A DNA stretch of 64,000 nt, taken from positions 12,322,468-12,386,467 of the forward strand of contig JBCFYV010011135.1 in the NCBI GenBank assembly GCA_039000515.1, read 5' to 3'. Position numbers and translations under genes: made by a program. Positions 43,711 through 55,889 of the stretch are shown in pieces; the stretch's first letter is position 1, and each line of letters opens with the position of its first letter. A model generated the notes under the pieces. That model did not search any database. It was not told the origin of the DNA and worked only from the letters and a program-made list of their open reading frames with translations. Origin of the DNA: Timema cristinae (Eukaryota > Arthropoda > Insecta > Phasmatodea > Timematidae).

Positions 43711-45391
43711 TAAGATTCCCTATTCGATGTTCATAAACACTCTGCTTCCTCCATTACTCATCAAATTTGTTCAATATTCCTTCACCTCTGCAAGTGACTC
43801 TAATCTTGACTTTTGATCCAACAAACAAAAAATAAAGTTCGATAACCCGCTTTTGTTGTCGAATTGTCAATTTTCTCGATACATTTGTTTCACATCCAGG
43901 TTGGGTTTACTGTGGGTGTTTTTATTTAATTATTTTCCACTCTCCCCCCCACCTAACAAATAACTAAAATACCTGTGAGTAGAACCCAACATGTAATGAC
44001 ATCGGAAATGGGTGCAGATTGATTTTTTAAAAAGGGCAAATAATTGAAACTGTAGCTCTTGGAGAGATTTCTAGTTCAAATTGAACAATTCTTCCAAACA
44101 AACTAGTTCTTTGAAGTGAACTAGTTCTAAGTCAAACTACAAGGTGGTGTAGTAGACAATAATTATTGAACAAATATTTATAATAATATAATACTATTCA
44201 CTGGTATGGGTTTGGTTCACGAATATTTGAGCCACTGAGCCACAAAAATAACTGCTCATTTCAGTAAACTGAATCTCTTTGATCTATTCCCGAAACAGAA
44301 AATAGGTTTGCTCATCTCTTAAGTGCCCGACTCACCTCAAGAAAAACACATAACTTAAGCAGCTCAGTAATATTTAAAAAAAATAATTGAAATATAATTA
44401 ATTCAAAATAATAAAAAATCTTTTTTTACTGAACCTTTTTTCTCTGTATGATGATCAAAATACTGCACTTTATACGTTTTCTGGTTCAAGCATAGTCTTG
44501 TACCAAAAATTCAGGTTAATCGAACCTGAGTTGGGCACTATAAGCACAGATGATGCGCAGCCCTATATAGCTAGGGCCCTCGAGATCACAGTCTAGTGTG
44601 TTAGTTATTTTTCTTGCTGCGCGGTTGGTTATTCTTGGCAGAGCGTGAGCGATACTGAACGACTAATGGAGATGGAAAGGAAAATAAGTTTTGAATCGAG
44701 AACATACTATATTTTTCACTTTTATTCTTGTTAACTGTTAAACCAAGGAAATATTACTACCTACATCAGTTTTCTTTCTAAATATCACTCTCATTTTGTC
44801 TGGTTTGCTGGTGAAGGGAAGTTTGTCATTCAAATCTTGATTCTCAATCTGGTGTATTGAGGTGTATTGCTTATATGGTTTCCCACTCTCCTTCCATGGA
44901 GCTCCTGGTACATTTCTTCAAAAATTATACCTTCCCCTTTCCTATATTATTAGTGTATGCACCAAAATATTACTAAGACAATGTAAAAAAAAAAAAAATC
45001 AACAGCAAGCAATTTCTTTTGACCATAATTATCTGAGTTCTATCCAACAAATTTTCACTAACAAAATTAAAATGAAATCTTATACTTTTGGTTAGAGTGT
45101 TTCTTAAATTAAGAACTGAAGCGGGTTTTGGGTTTTTAGAAAGTAGGTTCTACTGGCTCTACAGTTAAAAATCGAAACAGACTTTTGTTCCTATATAGTT
45201 GGTTTCGTTTCAACCAGTCATTCATTTTAAGAGCCAGAATCGGTTTCTAGAAAGTCAATTTCTCGTTTCACTTGGTTCTTAGAAAGATAGTTAATTGGTA
45301 CTCATTTCTTTATATATAAGTTATAAAAAATCTTAGTAAATAAATATATCCATATATAATTGAATATATTACTTTGTGTGTAGTCTTACAG
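43711..45391. other. No gene seen; AT-rich with SINE-A scraps
   Basis: The middle segment of SINE-A recurs at 43900-43960 (attttccactctcc) and 44872-44960 (tttcccactctccttccatg), without heads or tails. A TATA-plus-initiator-like pair (ctatatagc at 44572, tcacagt at 44586, about 15 bp apart by count so spacing is doubtful) precedes a short GC-richer patch to 44680. Confidence 0.4.
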
Positions 45392-45545
45392 ATGTAAGGT
45401 TGATAAACACTTGATTTACTTTAAAAGGAGCCTGAATAAATATGTAAGGTTATAAACACCTAATTTACTTTAAAAAGAGCCTAACTAAATATGTAAGGTT
45501 GATAAACACTTGATTTACTTTAAAAGGAGCCTAACTAAATATGGC
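45392..45545. repeat. ~51-bp tandem, three copies
   Basis: Unit tgtaaggttgataaacactt, gatttactttaaaaggagcc, taactaaata. The outer copies have one or two changes. Confidence 0.92.
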
Positions 45546-45761
45546 TAGTTACTACAGTACAACTTTATAGCAAGAACCTTATATCATCAACATCATCAAG
45601 CTTTCAGCCTGTGGGTCCAGGTCACTTTAATAAATTGCCTCCGTCTTTATCCTTCCACCACTCTTCCGTTCTCCTCTCCCTTGCACACTTTCTGTTATTT
45701 GTTCCTCTTATCTATTTCTTTGTCTCCCTTGCAGTATCTTTCTTTCTTCATCTTCATCTTA

Positions 45762-46041
45762 TTATTATTATTATTATCACCGCGTCTTACTACCCGTTCG
45801 GGTTATATGCACTTACGCTAATGTGTAATGGTAGGGTGATTGTGAGATGAAATGAAGGACCTACAGTTTAACGTGGAATCCGAACCACGGTGGAGGCTGA
45901 CATTCCCCACATTCACAAGATGTCTTGTCAGAGGTGAAGGAAGGGTTTGGCAATCAGATAAATCTGTGCCGGGACGAGGATTGAACCCCGGCCGCCAGCA
46001 CAGAAGTCTGACACCTTACCCCTAGACCAAAGGTCACCCTT
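45762..46041 (-). mobile_element. SINE-B full copy with target duplication
   Basis: Complement of SINE-B from the (ATT)n tail through ggttatatgcacttacgc and ccgaaccacggtggagg to the head complement acaccttacccctagacc. Exact 12-bp duplication atcttcatctta at 45750-45761 and 46042-46053. Confidence 0.96.
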
Positions 46042-46089
46042 ATCTTCATCTTAATGATTCTCTTTGGTATTCTCTCCTTAGAATTTTTT

Positions 46090-46340
46090 TTAATCACCCT
46101 GTCCTTCTACCTGTCCAGATTATAGGTAAATATTAAATTTACTCTAATGAGGTAGGGATGAGGAAGGAAGCATTTTAAATGTAATCTACCTGCATGAACG
46201 TGGTAGGAGAGTGAGAAATAATTTAGGAAAAACTGCCCTCAGTAGACCTAGCCGGGATTTGAACCCAATCTCCCTGTCATCACCAGGTCGGTCTAACACG
46301 AGAGTGACGACTTAAACCATTCTGCCACTGAAGCGGTAGT
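46090..46340 (-). mobile_element. SINE-A-related old copy, subfamily 2
   Basis: Complement order: tail relic, aggtagggatgaggaagg, gagagtgagaaataatttag, B-box complement gggatttgaacccaatctcc, and a head complement with acacgagagtgacgactta. It shares the acgagagtgacgactaaa head and agtagacctag word with 50215-50455, and both differ from young SINE-A there, so they look like an older subfamily. Confidence 0.75.
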
Positions 46341-48464
46341 TGAGAAGTTAATAGCTCTACTTTCACATATTAATACTGGTACGTCAAATCTTGTGATCTA
46401 CAGATATCACTTTTGATAGATATTATCAACGCCGAAAAAAATAGCACTAATTATATAGTGAAATGTTATCATTTTTGATGCAAAAAAGTATGTTTGTTTT
46501 GGCTAAACTTAATCAACATTCTACTCAAGAGGGTGATGCCACATTTATATGTATTAGGGAAGATCACATGGCTACATATTAGTATGTATGATCAAATGCA
46601 ATTTGGAACCGAGAGCCAGTACTGGAGCTAAGAACCGACCAAAATGATAGAACCATCATCGTAAATATTTTAAAACCGATTTATTACTACAAAAAAAAAA
46701 AAAAACCCAATTATTCTTCCTAACACACTCTCTCATTTTCCTATGTATGTACTCTAAAGGAATATTTTAATGACTTGTGTGTGCAGATGTGCTGCGACTG
46801 TGACGAAAGAGAAGTGTGCAAATAGTAGTTTCGCTCTCACTAGACCTACATGCCTGTGTTTGTTTGTGGGGTGGGGTTGAGGGGGGCTCAGGAGGGGTAA
46901 AGGAGAAAATTACTCGCAATCATTTTACTGCAGTTCTTCTCTTGTTTTAGTTTGTGTTTACAATTTTGATTGCATTTATATTATGATAAACTATTTGTTT
47001 GTTTAGAAAAAATATTTGTATTGATAAAGAATGTTAATTTTTTTTTTTGTGGTAATAGTTTTAAATCCCCACTGCCTTACCCCATACGTACCTCCTCCCT
47101 TCATCAATATTGTTATCAAAACTAAGACAAAGAAAGATAAAAAATGTTTGATTGTATACTTCATTTTATGATGTTTATGTGCGTCATTAAAATGTGTGAC
47201 TATTTCCTGTGATTAGCCTCGTGGAATGCTACCAAGTACAGCCTTAACATCGTATACTAATTTGGGGCAAAGATACTTACAAGCTTATCAGGTGATATTT
47301 TTACCCATTTAATTTTATTAAGAAAAACCTTTCCTTTAAAATTTATTTGTTGGTAAGTGTGTGTTATTAAAAAAAAAAAAAAGGTGTATGGTTGTGTTAT
47401 ATCTTTGAGACCCCCACCCCCTCTTTTCCCATTTTCAGAAACATTGTCTCGTATTTTATTTGTCAATATAACACTGATTATAAGACCTCACAGCAGCCAA
47501 TTAAATTTAATTCATCTCTACTTCAATCTGAGTAGTCTGTAAATATAGGAATTTCCTCTGAAAAAATTTGCAATATACAGGAATTTTATAAACCAGTAAA
47601 TGGTGGCAACCCTGCTCATTTAAGGTAATGGATAAAAGCATAGAGAAGGGATATGAACCCATATAGAGGCTTCAAGGCAACTATGCTTGGGATGTGGCAA
47701 ATACCATAGCTACAATTCAAATTTAATACAGCAAATTAAATAATGTATTTGTCATTCGAAATAATGTTTCTCTTTTCTTCAATTTAAACAATGTTTAAAA
47801 GGGTTATTGATAAACTGGTGATTATATCTTACATTTATTGTGATTTATTTGTTTATTATTATTATTATTGCATAAATTAAAACTCTATTTTTTAAACAGT
47901 ACAATAACATCACAAGTGTTTTTGCTTAGTTTCTGAAATAATTTTGTTAGTAAGTTGAGGAAAAAAAAAGTAAATTGAACACACATTTAATCTACACGTA
48001 TAAATTCTCAACGTTATTCGAGATTGAAATTATTTTTTATGTCTGGGCAATCACACACAGGGTTTTGGTCTAATACTGACCGATAAATGCCAGGGTTTAT
48101 TTCCAACATTCTAACCCCCCCCCCCCCCAACCTTTTTTTTAACTTTATTTTCCCTTTAAAACATATTTTGTTACATTTCATTCAAACTCATGGCTTTTCA
48201 ACCTGTCGAGACGCAAAGGATTTAGAATGTGCATTATATAACACTGAGTTTTACATATTAAATCTTGACATATTATTTTTATAATAGTAAGCTAGATAAA
48301 CAAATTGATGTTGATTTTGGACTTTATGTCATAGAATTTTATAAGTCCTTATTTCTGTCTGCAATGGCTTTGTTTAGCTTACCGCTCGAGTTTTATTACA
48401 ATTTTGAACAAATGTATTGGACTTTACACATTAAAAGGTGTTTGCTTCCCTTTTATTTTATTTC
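46341..48464. other. No gene seen; homopolymer-rich AT sequence
   Basis: Several poly-A, poly-T and poly-C runs (for example 48114-48128). A gtggcaaccctg hAT-like terminus occurs at 47604. The short frames are low-complexity. Confidence 0.5.
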
Positions 48465-49225
48465 AACCTCTCAGAAAGAGAAGTATTGTGATCATCAAAA
48501 AAAAAAATCCAACCCAAGAGTTTTATAAATGTCTATGTGAAACTGGAACTCCTGAAACGAAAAAGTGTTTTTCCCAAATGCCATCTGTTTGTCCCTGTCT
48601 GCCCGTTCGTCTTTCTGCCAGCCTAGAGCCAAAACCATTTTATTGATCGGGCTTAAACTTGGTATTTAGGGTTACCATAAGGTTTCCTTGAGGAGTTTTT
48701 GGATTTATCTATTGACCCCTAAAATTAAGTATAACTTATTGAATACAAAAAAAGAGAAAAAAAAAATCTTAACCTCTATTCTAATGCTTTTGATTAAATT
48801 TTATATCTATTCACAATTTAACATTACAAACAAAATGGAAACTCTCATTTACCCTTAAAATGACTTTGAGGGTACTTTATATCGGCATAAATTTACAATT
48901 TTATCATATATCTGCAACTATTTGAGACACAAAATAACTTATCTCTTTAAAGTTGTGGTACTATTAGAAAATTTTTTTAAAACCAATAGTGTCTGAGCTA
49001 TAAAAAATATAAACATTCTTTTTATGGAGGTATTTAAAATTAAATAGACAGGTATGTTCCTCTTTTCTCATTGTTTCTGTCACAGTGTATATTATTTCAT
49101 TTATGCTCTTTGGTGGAAGGTTTCTGCAACAATGTATATTATTTTGTTTATAAATCTACAAGTTTTTAGTAAATGTCTCTTATTTTAAGATAAAAAAGAA
49201 AGTTTCTGTGATGCATTGTATCATT
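48465..49225 (+). repeat. Repeat F copy 2
   Basis: Same block order as 36235-36925, starting gagaagtattgtgatcat and ending agtaaatgtctcttatttta. It is slightly longer, with an internal AT-rich insertion around 48840-48930. Confidence 0.75.
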
Positions 49226-49909
49226 TATTTTATGATGCACTGGAAAGGGTATTTTGGTTAGCCCATGGCCCCAAAGGGGTTCACATTTGGCGAGAATTTG
49301 GGAAGGACTGTTCTAACTTATTTCATTTACTTGCTGTATTATTAGGTAAATAACAATTTTTTTTGTGTCTGAAAAAACAAGTGGAATTTTATAAAAACAA
49401 CAACAGAATATCATGTCGTTAATATTCCCCCCCCCCCCTCCGCCTTCTACCCCTTTCGTGGTTAGGGGATATATTTCATGGGGGACCATGACTTTTTGGC
49501 TATAGCATCCTTCATACTGATAGGTCCTTAAGAAATAAAATACAACTTTAAATTGCCGATATTTTAAATGTATTGTCTTGTTATTTAATGTGTTAAGAAA
49601 GAAGTCATCAATAGTGCTTTATCACATATTTGTTTTTATTTTATTAAAACTCTATTTCAATATGATTGGTTTACTTTTTAATATTTTGTATTTTATTTTG
49701 TGCATTTGAAACATTATGCTGAGAAGGAACCCAAAAAAGTTTAGAACCCCCTTGCATTAAAGTAGACCTTAAATTAGAATTCCTTAAGGAAAAAAACCTT
49801 CAAAACATAAGGAATTTTTTTTTCAAGAAAATAGTGGCAACCCTGTTATTTTAAAACATTTTATCGAACTATATAACTATAGCAATACCTGTTTCTATCC
49901 ATGATCTAG
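49226..49909. other. Intron-type sequence before the candidate exon
   Basis: AT-rich with a C run (49428-49440) and a gtggcaaccctg hAT-like right end at 49838-49849. The segment 49860-49909 supplies a possible branch point (ataactatagc), pyrimidines (cctgtttctatcc) and the AG acceptor. Confidence 0.5.
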
Positions 49910-50090
49910 GCTGGCGACGAGGTGGTGGGCGTGGCCTCAGTGTCCAAGCTGGCCGCCCTGGAGGGCGTGGGTCCACCGCGCCCCACTTCGCTGACTCTGG
50001 AGCGTAGCCCAGGTTCGGAGACAGCCCCAGGAACCTCCACCACCACCGCGAGACCCACCGCTGTCACGAGGGACGCAGAGACTATCACAG
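49910..50090 (+). CDS. Candidate internal coding exon of an unrecognised gene
   Basis: A sharply bounded GC-rich block in AT-rich DNA, preceded by a pyrimidine stretch and AG (49908-49909) and followed by the near-ideal donor CACAG|GTAAGT (GT at 50091). It is 181 nt, phase 0 in and phase 1 out. The only uninterrupted + frame reads AGDEVVGVASVSKLAALEGV, a Pro/Ser segment (GPPRPTSLTLERSPGSE), a Thr-rich run (TSTTTARPTAVT) and RDAETIT. This composition suggests a disordered linker. It fits in phase after 13496-13696. The opposing minus frame (49906-50160) overruns both boundaries and is not favoured. No family is recognised. As a single exon I am fairly confident; its gene partners are inference. 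Confidence 0.7.
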
Positions 50091-50214
50091 GTAAGTGTTC
50101 CTCTTTAGGTAGATGATCACACAACTCTAATTGGTGTCTGAATGGTTTGAGGGGGTTCAAGTGAACTTTGAATTAATTTAAGAACACTCCTAAACTCAAT
50201 TGGTATAATTTATT

Positions 50215-50455
50215 ATCACATCTTTCTACCATTTCAGATTATACACATATATAATAATTACTCCAGTGAGGTCGGATGGGTAAGGAAGCATTTTAGAGGT
50301 AATACACCCCCTTTTGCACGGAAACAAAGTGGGAAAACATTTAGGAAATACCACCCTCAGTAGACCTAACCAAGATTCAAACTCTTATATCCTCGTCATC
50401 AGCAGGCCAATCAAACTCGAGAGTGACGACTAAAACCATTCAGTCACCGAGGCTG
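50215..50455 (-). mobile_element. SINE-A-related old copy, subfamily 2
   Basis: Complement order gaggtcggatgggtaaggaa, aaagtgggaaaacatttag, agtagacctaaccaagattc, atcctcgtcatcagcagg and actcgagagtgacgacta. It pairs with 46090-46340. Confidence 0.75.
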
Positions 50456-50669
50456 GTATTAGTGTAATTATATGTATTTGTTAGTTTAAAAATTACACCC
50501 GATTCTGAAGTCAAACCCAGAGCTTAGCGCGCCAATTCTCTATTATTGATCCATCCAAAATCAATCCCGTGTTCAGGATCATTCTTTACTCATCGCTTAA
50601 GGTAGAGTCAATAATATATGTTTGTAACTCATCGGCTACAATGAGCTCAGCTTTAATTTACAATTTGTC

Positions 50670-50958
50670 GGTGACCTGGTGGTCTAGGGGTAAGGTGTCA
50701 GACTTCTGTGCTGGCGGCCGGGGTTCAATCCTCGGTCCCGGACAAGATTTATCTGATTACCAAACCCTTCCTTCACCTCTGACAAGACATCTTGTGAATG
50801 TGGAGAATGCCAGGCCTCCACCGTGGTTCGGATTCCACGTTAAACTGTAGGTCCTCCATTTCATCTCACAATCACCCTACCATTACACATTAGTGTAAGT
50901 GCATATAACCCGAATGGGTAGTAAGACGCGGTGCTAATAATAATAATAATAATAATAA
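50670..50958 (+). mobile_element. SINE-B full copy with target duplication
   Basis: Head, body and tail as in the reference, except cccggacaag for cccggcacag. Exact 11-bp duplication tacaatttgtc at 50659-50669 and 50959-50969. The nearby 93-codon frame is just the SINE read through. Confidence 0.96.
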
Positions 50959-51039
50959 TACAATTTGTCACTGTACTAACGTCAGCATAAAGCTGTCTCG
51001 CAAGCTGTCTGTGGCTGTGGTTTGAATAATAGCTCATTA

Positions 51040-51180
51040 CTAACCAATGATTTACTCGTATCCATCACAGATTCTTCCTTAAACTATGAGTGAACAATGA
51101 CCCGAGTAAGGACAAACCATGGATAGCTAAGCGGTAGAGTATTGCCGTGCATAACCAAGTGTCCCGTTTCGATTCCCATG
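51040..51180 (+). mobile_element. SINE-C copy
   Basis: tatccatcacagattcttcc, gagtgaacaatgacccg, then tagctaagcggtagagtat (A box) and gtttcgattcccatg (B box). Matches 12541-12680. Confidence 0.75.
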
Positions 51181-51397
51181 TCTAGATAAAATCTTTCAAT
51201 TTACAAATATGATACTTGATACAGTCGTGACCTAAAGATAATTTCCATTTTATAAACATAACAGCCTGGATTGGTAGTAAGACTTAATTCATTCCCTTCC
51301 CTGAAAATCTAGACATCATTCATTCTATTGGGTCCTTATCAGCCATTTTCAAGTCAAAATAGTGGAAATAGAATGTATGTAATAAAACACTGTGTTA

Positions 51398-51665
51398 AAT
51401 CCACCACCTTAACTCGGTAGGTAGCGTTTCTGTCTATTGAGCTAAGGATCCTGGGTTTGGTTCTTAATCATGGCCGAAAAATTTATTATTGGTGAAATGT
51501 GGGTTTACCCTTTCCAGTGATAATTAACGGCTGGGGACTGGATGTTGTGTTAAGTCTTAAGTTAGATTATAAGTCAAATGAAACTAAGACAGGCCTAGCA
51601 AGACGGTAGTGAAAATATATGGCTTGAATAAAAAACTGACCACAGGCTGGAAACAGTCATGGATG
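51398..51665 (+). mobile_element. SINE-D, most complete + copy
   Basis: Head ccttaactcggtaggtagcg, B-box relic cctgggtttggttctta, tcatggccgaaaaatttatt, ccctttccagtgataattaa, cggctggggactggatgttg, and a tail with gaccacaggctggaaacagt. The inverted copy at 52905-53135 covers the same blocks. Confidence 0.82.
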
Positions 51666-52318
51666 TAAAAAAAAAACTAACTTTTGTTTTTAAATCTCTC
51701 TAGAAAAATTCCATCTTGTTTAATTAATACTTGAGAAAGAAGCATTAAACGAGATCTTATTAAAAAGGTTACATAGATCTCATTTGTTTTATTCGTGTGT
51801 TCCTAGCAAATATGAGACTGTGAGTTTTGTTATGGACCTTTTTTAATATTTGGTTTTAGTGATTTATTAGTAAGTTCTCAATAAACTTCAATAAAAACAC
51901 TATTAGATCCATGAAAATGCTAATCCATCAATGCAACATTCGAGTAGATTGTTAATCAAGAGAGTGCAAATAGTTCCTTAGCAAAAATATGAAATATTAA
52001 AATCAATAAAAAAACTCGCTCAAGCACGCTCAATGCGTCACTCACACCATAGACTGAATTGCCTGTTGTGAGGAAGGTCAGGTTTTCAAATACTGACCAA
52101 GTGAATTGAGGGTGGGTTTTTTATAACCAGTTTTTTTATTCTCTCTCACACTCCATTCAATTGCGGCTACATTTAAGAGCTGCACACGCCTGTAAAACCG
52201 GAAAGGCCGAGGATACACAGGGAATTTTGTATTAAAAAAAATAGTGGCAACACTTAATTTTCCTTTAAATTTTCTTTACTCATCCCAGTCCATTAGAGTA
52301 ACACTTAGTATAATAAAA

Positions 52319-52780
<462 letters not shown>

Positions 52781-52904
52781 ACGTACACTCATTCTACCTT
52801 GAAACATATTTTTTATATAATGTATCTTCTAATCTTTTTTTTAACATCCATTACCATTTCCAGTCTGTGTCCTAGGTCAATTTTTTATTCAAGTAATATA
52901 TTTT

Positions 52905-53135
52905 CCACTACCGGCTTGCTAGGTCTGTTGTAGCTTAACATGCCTTATAATTCAACTTAAGACTAGGACAGGCACACCATCCAGTCCCCCAGCCGTTAAT
53001 TCATCACTGTGAAAGGGGAAACCTTCATTTCATCAATGATAAATCTTTCGGCCATGCCAAGAATAGATTCCGGGACCCTTTACTCGGTAGACAGACACAC
53101 TACTGACCGAGCCAAGGTGTCGGATTATCTTTTTA
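52905..53135 (-). mobile_element. SINE-D copy
   Basis: Complement of 51398-51605: ccagtcccccagccgttaat, tcatcactgtgaaaggggaa, aaatctttcggccatgcc, attccgggacccttt and cggtagacagacac. Confidence 0.82.
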
Positions 53136-53269
53136 TCTCTTACAAGTAAATGTGTTGGTAAGTTTTTCAAAATACTCACGTGCGGTGCATTAAAGAAAAG
53201 AAAAAAATACTTATTTGTCCTAAAAAAAAAATCATAGTTAAAAAAAATACAAATAATTATTCTCACCTC

Positions 53270-53590
53270 TACTACAGGGTGAGTGCAGCAACTTGTAAGG
53301 TTTTGTTTCCCAACTCGGGTGAGAACTCAAACTGACTGGTACGTTGAAGTTCTGCAGTAAGTATATATATTATACCAGGGTCGAGGGGTAACTTGAGTAC
53401 CAAAAGCAGGCCAATGATAGGGCGGGAGGGGTAGCTCAATATGTGTCTGATGGCTGACATTGGCTGCCTCTCCATCTCCACTAATGATGATGATCACGGT
53501 GATGACGCTTGCTCTTGATGGATGATGATTACCGTACGGAATGATGCCAGCTACCCTAATGATGATGATGATGGGCTGTACTCCCATGGA
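53270..53590. other. GC-richer unique island with GAT repeats
   Basis: Non-repetitive apart from gatgatgat clusters (53484, 53557). It carries several AG/GT pairs (ctacagggtgagtg, ctgcagtaagtat, ttataccagggtcg) and a 69-codon minus frame (53272-53481, MEMERQPMSAIRHILSYPSR...). It could be an exon, a conserved non-coding element or a LINE 3' end with GAT tail; none is established. Confidence 0.3.
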
Positions 53591-54106
53591 TCGGCGGGAA
53601 ACTGGAGGAAATAAACATTATAGCCAGGATTTTTTTCCCCCTTTCTCTCCCACTTCCCCCCACCTTTTCTTTAACAGACCATAGTTTTAAAGGTCTTCAA
53701 CCTTATTTTGAACCACAAGCCATATTTTAATTTATGAAAGGTTTGATGGTGTATCTACACTTGTGTACACTCTGTTTATCGTGAAAGGTCGCAGTCATTC
53801 CTTCGTGGATTACACTATGGCTATATCTAATTAGCTACGTCATAGTGGAAACAAGTAAGTTTTTTTTTCCATACGGTAGAAGGAACGGTAGGATGTTGGC
53901 TTGTGTTTGCTCGTGATGAGTCTTGGAGCTTTCAATAATTTTTTTTTTTTTAGTATTACATTTATCATGAAGCAATTTAAAATGTTTTAAAATATATCTT
54001 TTGTTAATAAGTAAAGGGTCAGTCATCGTCAACTGAACTGACGAACTGGAAAGTACATACTACCACCATTATAAATATATTTTACTAGCATTTTAATGTT
54101 AAAATT

Positions 54107-54348
54107 ACCGCCTCGGTGGCGTAGTTGGCTAACGCGCTTGTCGTGTTGAGATCTACTGCTGAGGACGGGGAGATCGAGGTTCGAATCTCGGTCGGGTGAA
54201 CTGGGGGTGGTTTTTCCTAAATGGTTTTCCACTCTCCTTCCACGCAAATGCGGGTTCACTTCCTCTAATTCGACCTTCCCAATTCCTTATCCAATAACGT
54301 AATTAGTACTTAAAGCGTATAACCCGAACGGGTAGTAAGACACGGTGC

Positions 54349-54379
<31 letters not shown>

Positions 54380-54382
54380 AAT
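54107..54382 (+). mobile_element. SINE-A, full young copy with target duplication
   Basis: Complete copy with an intact hairpin tail and a long (ATT)n. Exact 12-bp duplication aatgttaaaatt at 54095-54106 and 54383-54394. One of the cleanest recent insertions in the window. Confidence 0.97.
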
Positions 54383-54394
54383 AATGTTAAAATT

Positions 54395-55284
54395 GACTTT
54401 CTTTACATGCCTATGAGGGGACAGTATATTCACAAATTCATTACATTATTAAAAGTGTCCCATATGAACAGATTATTGGGAGCGAACATGCCCTTCATAG
54501 CCTTCACCAACAACATGCACATTTATAGATATTTAATTAATATGCATATAAATAGTAATAATCAAGATAAAGTTATAACTTACAAATGATTGTACTATGA
54601 ATTAATCTGTAAAGATTTGAAAGTTTAAATAAACGTTCTAGATATTCAATTCATAAAACATTTGTTATATTGAGAAATATAGTTGTAGGGCATGAATTAA
54701 ACACGTTTAGTGTACTTTATGATCATTGGCTGAGCTGCACCTTGCATCATGGCTTACTATAGGTTGGATTGTCTGTGATTTGGAGGTCGAGATTTGAGTC
54801 TCTTCAAGAGGCATAGGATATAGCTTTCCAGGTGGGATTTATAACTAATTTTTTCCATTCTTCCCAACACTCATGCGAGTGCACTTCCAATAAACTACCC
54901 TCCTTACCCTTATGATTTTTTTTTGGGGCACTATGTTTTACTACCAATTCTGTTTATATACCTGTCTACTAGTTGCCAGTTCTAAGGTCTGACTCCTTCA
55001 TAAATGTCTAAAGTTTATTAATTAGTAATAACAAATTTAGCGGTAAAATGCTCCAATACAGATGACTTTATGGGAAGCTTCTATGAATCTATATTTAAAT
55101 AATCCAAATTACAAAAATTGGTTTTGAAGAATTAAAAAAAGTACGAAATTAAAATGATTTTTTATCATATATTGTTATAGTATTATACATTTTTATTTTG
55201 GAGTTGGAATCGGTACATGTTTACTGACTCCACCCAAAAATGCTTCTGACTCTGACTCCACAGCCCTGCTAGCTATACTAATAT
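54395..55284. other. No gene seen; AT-rich with faint SINE-A remnants
   Basis: A much-decayed SINE-A-like order is visible at 54726-54900 (ggaggtcgagatttgag, cacttccaataaacta). Nothing else is supported. Confidence 0.45.
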
Positions 55285-55420
55285 GTTAAGGGATGATGAA
55301 GGTTGAATTTAGAGAAAATGTATCCACATTTTCATGGAGTGATAGTAGAAAATAATTTGGGAAACATGCTCCTAGTTCAACTGACCGGGATTTGAACCCT
55401 GACCACCCCATTAGTAGCAT
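55285..55420 (-). mobile_element. SINE-A fragment, old
   Basis: gttaagggatgatgaaggtt, atggagtgatagtagaaaat, and B-box complement gggatttgaaccctgacc. No tail or head. Confidence 0.65.
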
Positions 55421-55452
55421 TTCAATAGATTACAAAAATGATGTTTGGATCA

Positions 55453-55883
55453 CAGCTTCTTAAACTTTTTTTTATTTATGACCCCTTTTTATATGACAAA
55501 ATTATTAGTGATCACAGGCAGAAAATTAAATTATGTTTTTTGTATTCTTGTGTTTATTTTTGAGTAGCTTTAGATTAAACAAGAAATATACAATATATTA
55601 AATACATTTATTGCAAAAAAATGCATGTATGCCGATATATTTAATTCTATTAATCAATTTTTTTATAATTTTAAAACTATATATAAACTATTTTTGTATA
55701 ATCACGCCATAGAACCTTTATACATGCAATAAACTAATAAATATAGAATAAAGGTTATAGTATATTATGATTTCAATCGTTCTTATTAAATATTTAATCT
55801 ACTCATGTTTGATAATGTTTGCCGCAATACCATGTATATTGTTTGTGACCCCGAAGGGTAGCGAGCCACAGTTTAAGAACCTG
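55453..55883. mobile_element. hAT-like non-autonomous element
   Basis: Left end cagcttcttaaacttttttt and, inward from the right, caggttcttaaactgtggct are imperfect TIRs with the cag-nn-ttcttaaac pattern. tgacccc follows the left TIR and a complementary ggggtca-type word precedes the right one, as in hAT MITEs. The flanking 8-mers do not match. Confidence 0.65.
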
Positions 55884-55889
55884 AGGCAT

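Noticed and set aside
44560..44680. TATA plus initiator core promoter
   Set aside because: The spacing between the TATA-like and initiator-like words is too short to be convincing and only a 22-codon frame follows.
49906..50160. 84-codon minus frame over the candidate exon
   Set aside because: It crosses both splice-like boundaries into AT-rich sequence; the + frame fits the boundaries exactly.
50569..50850. 93-codon + frame
   Set aside because: It is the SINE-B sequence and its flank.
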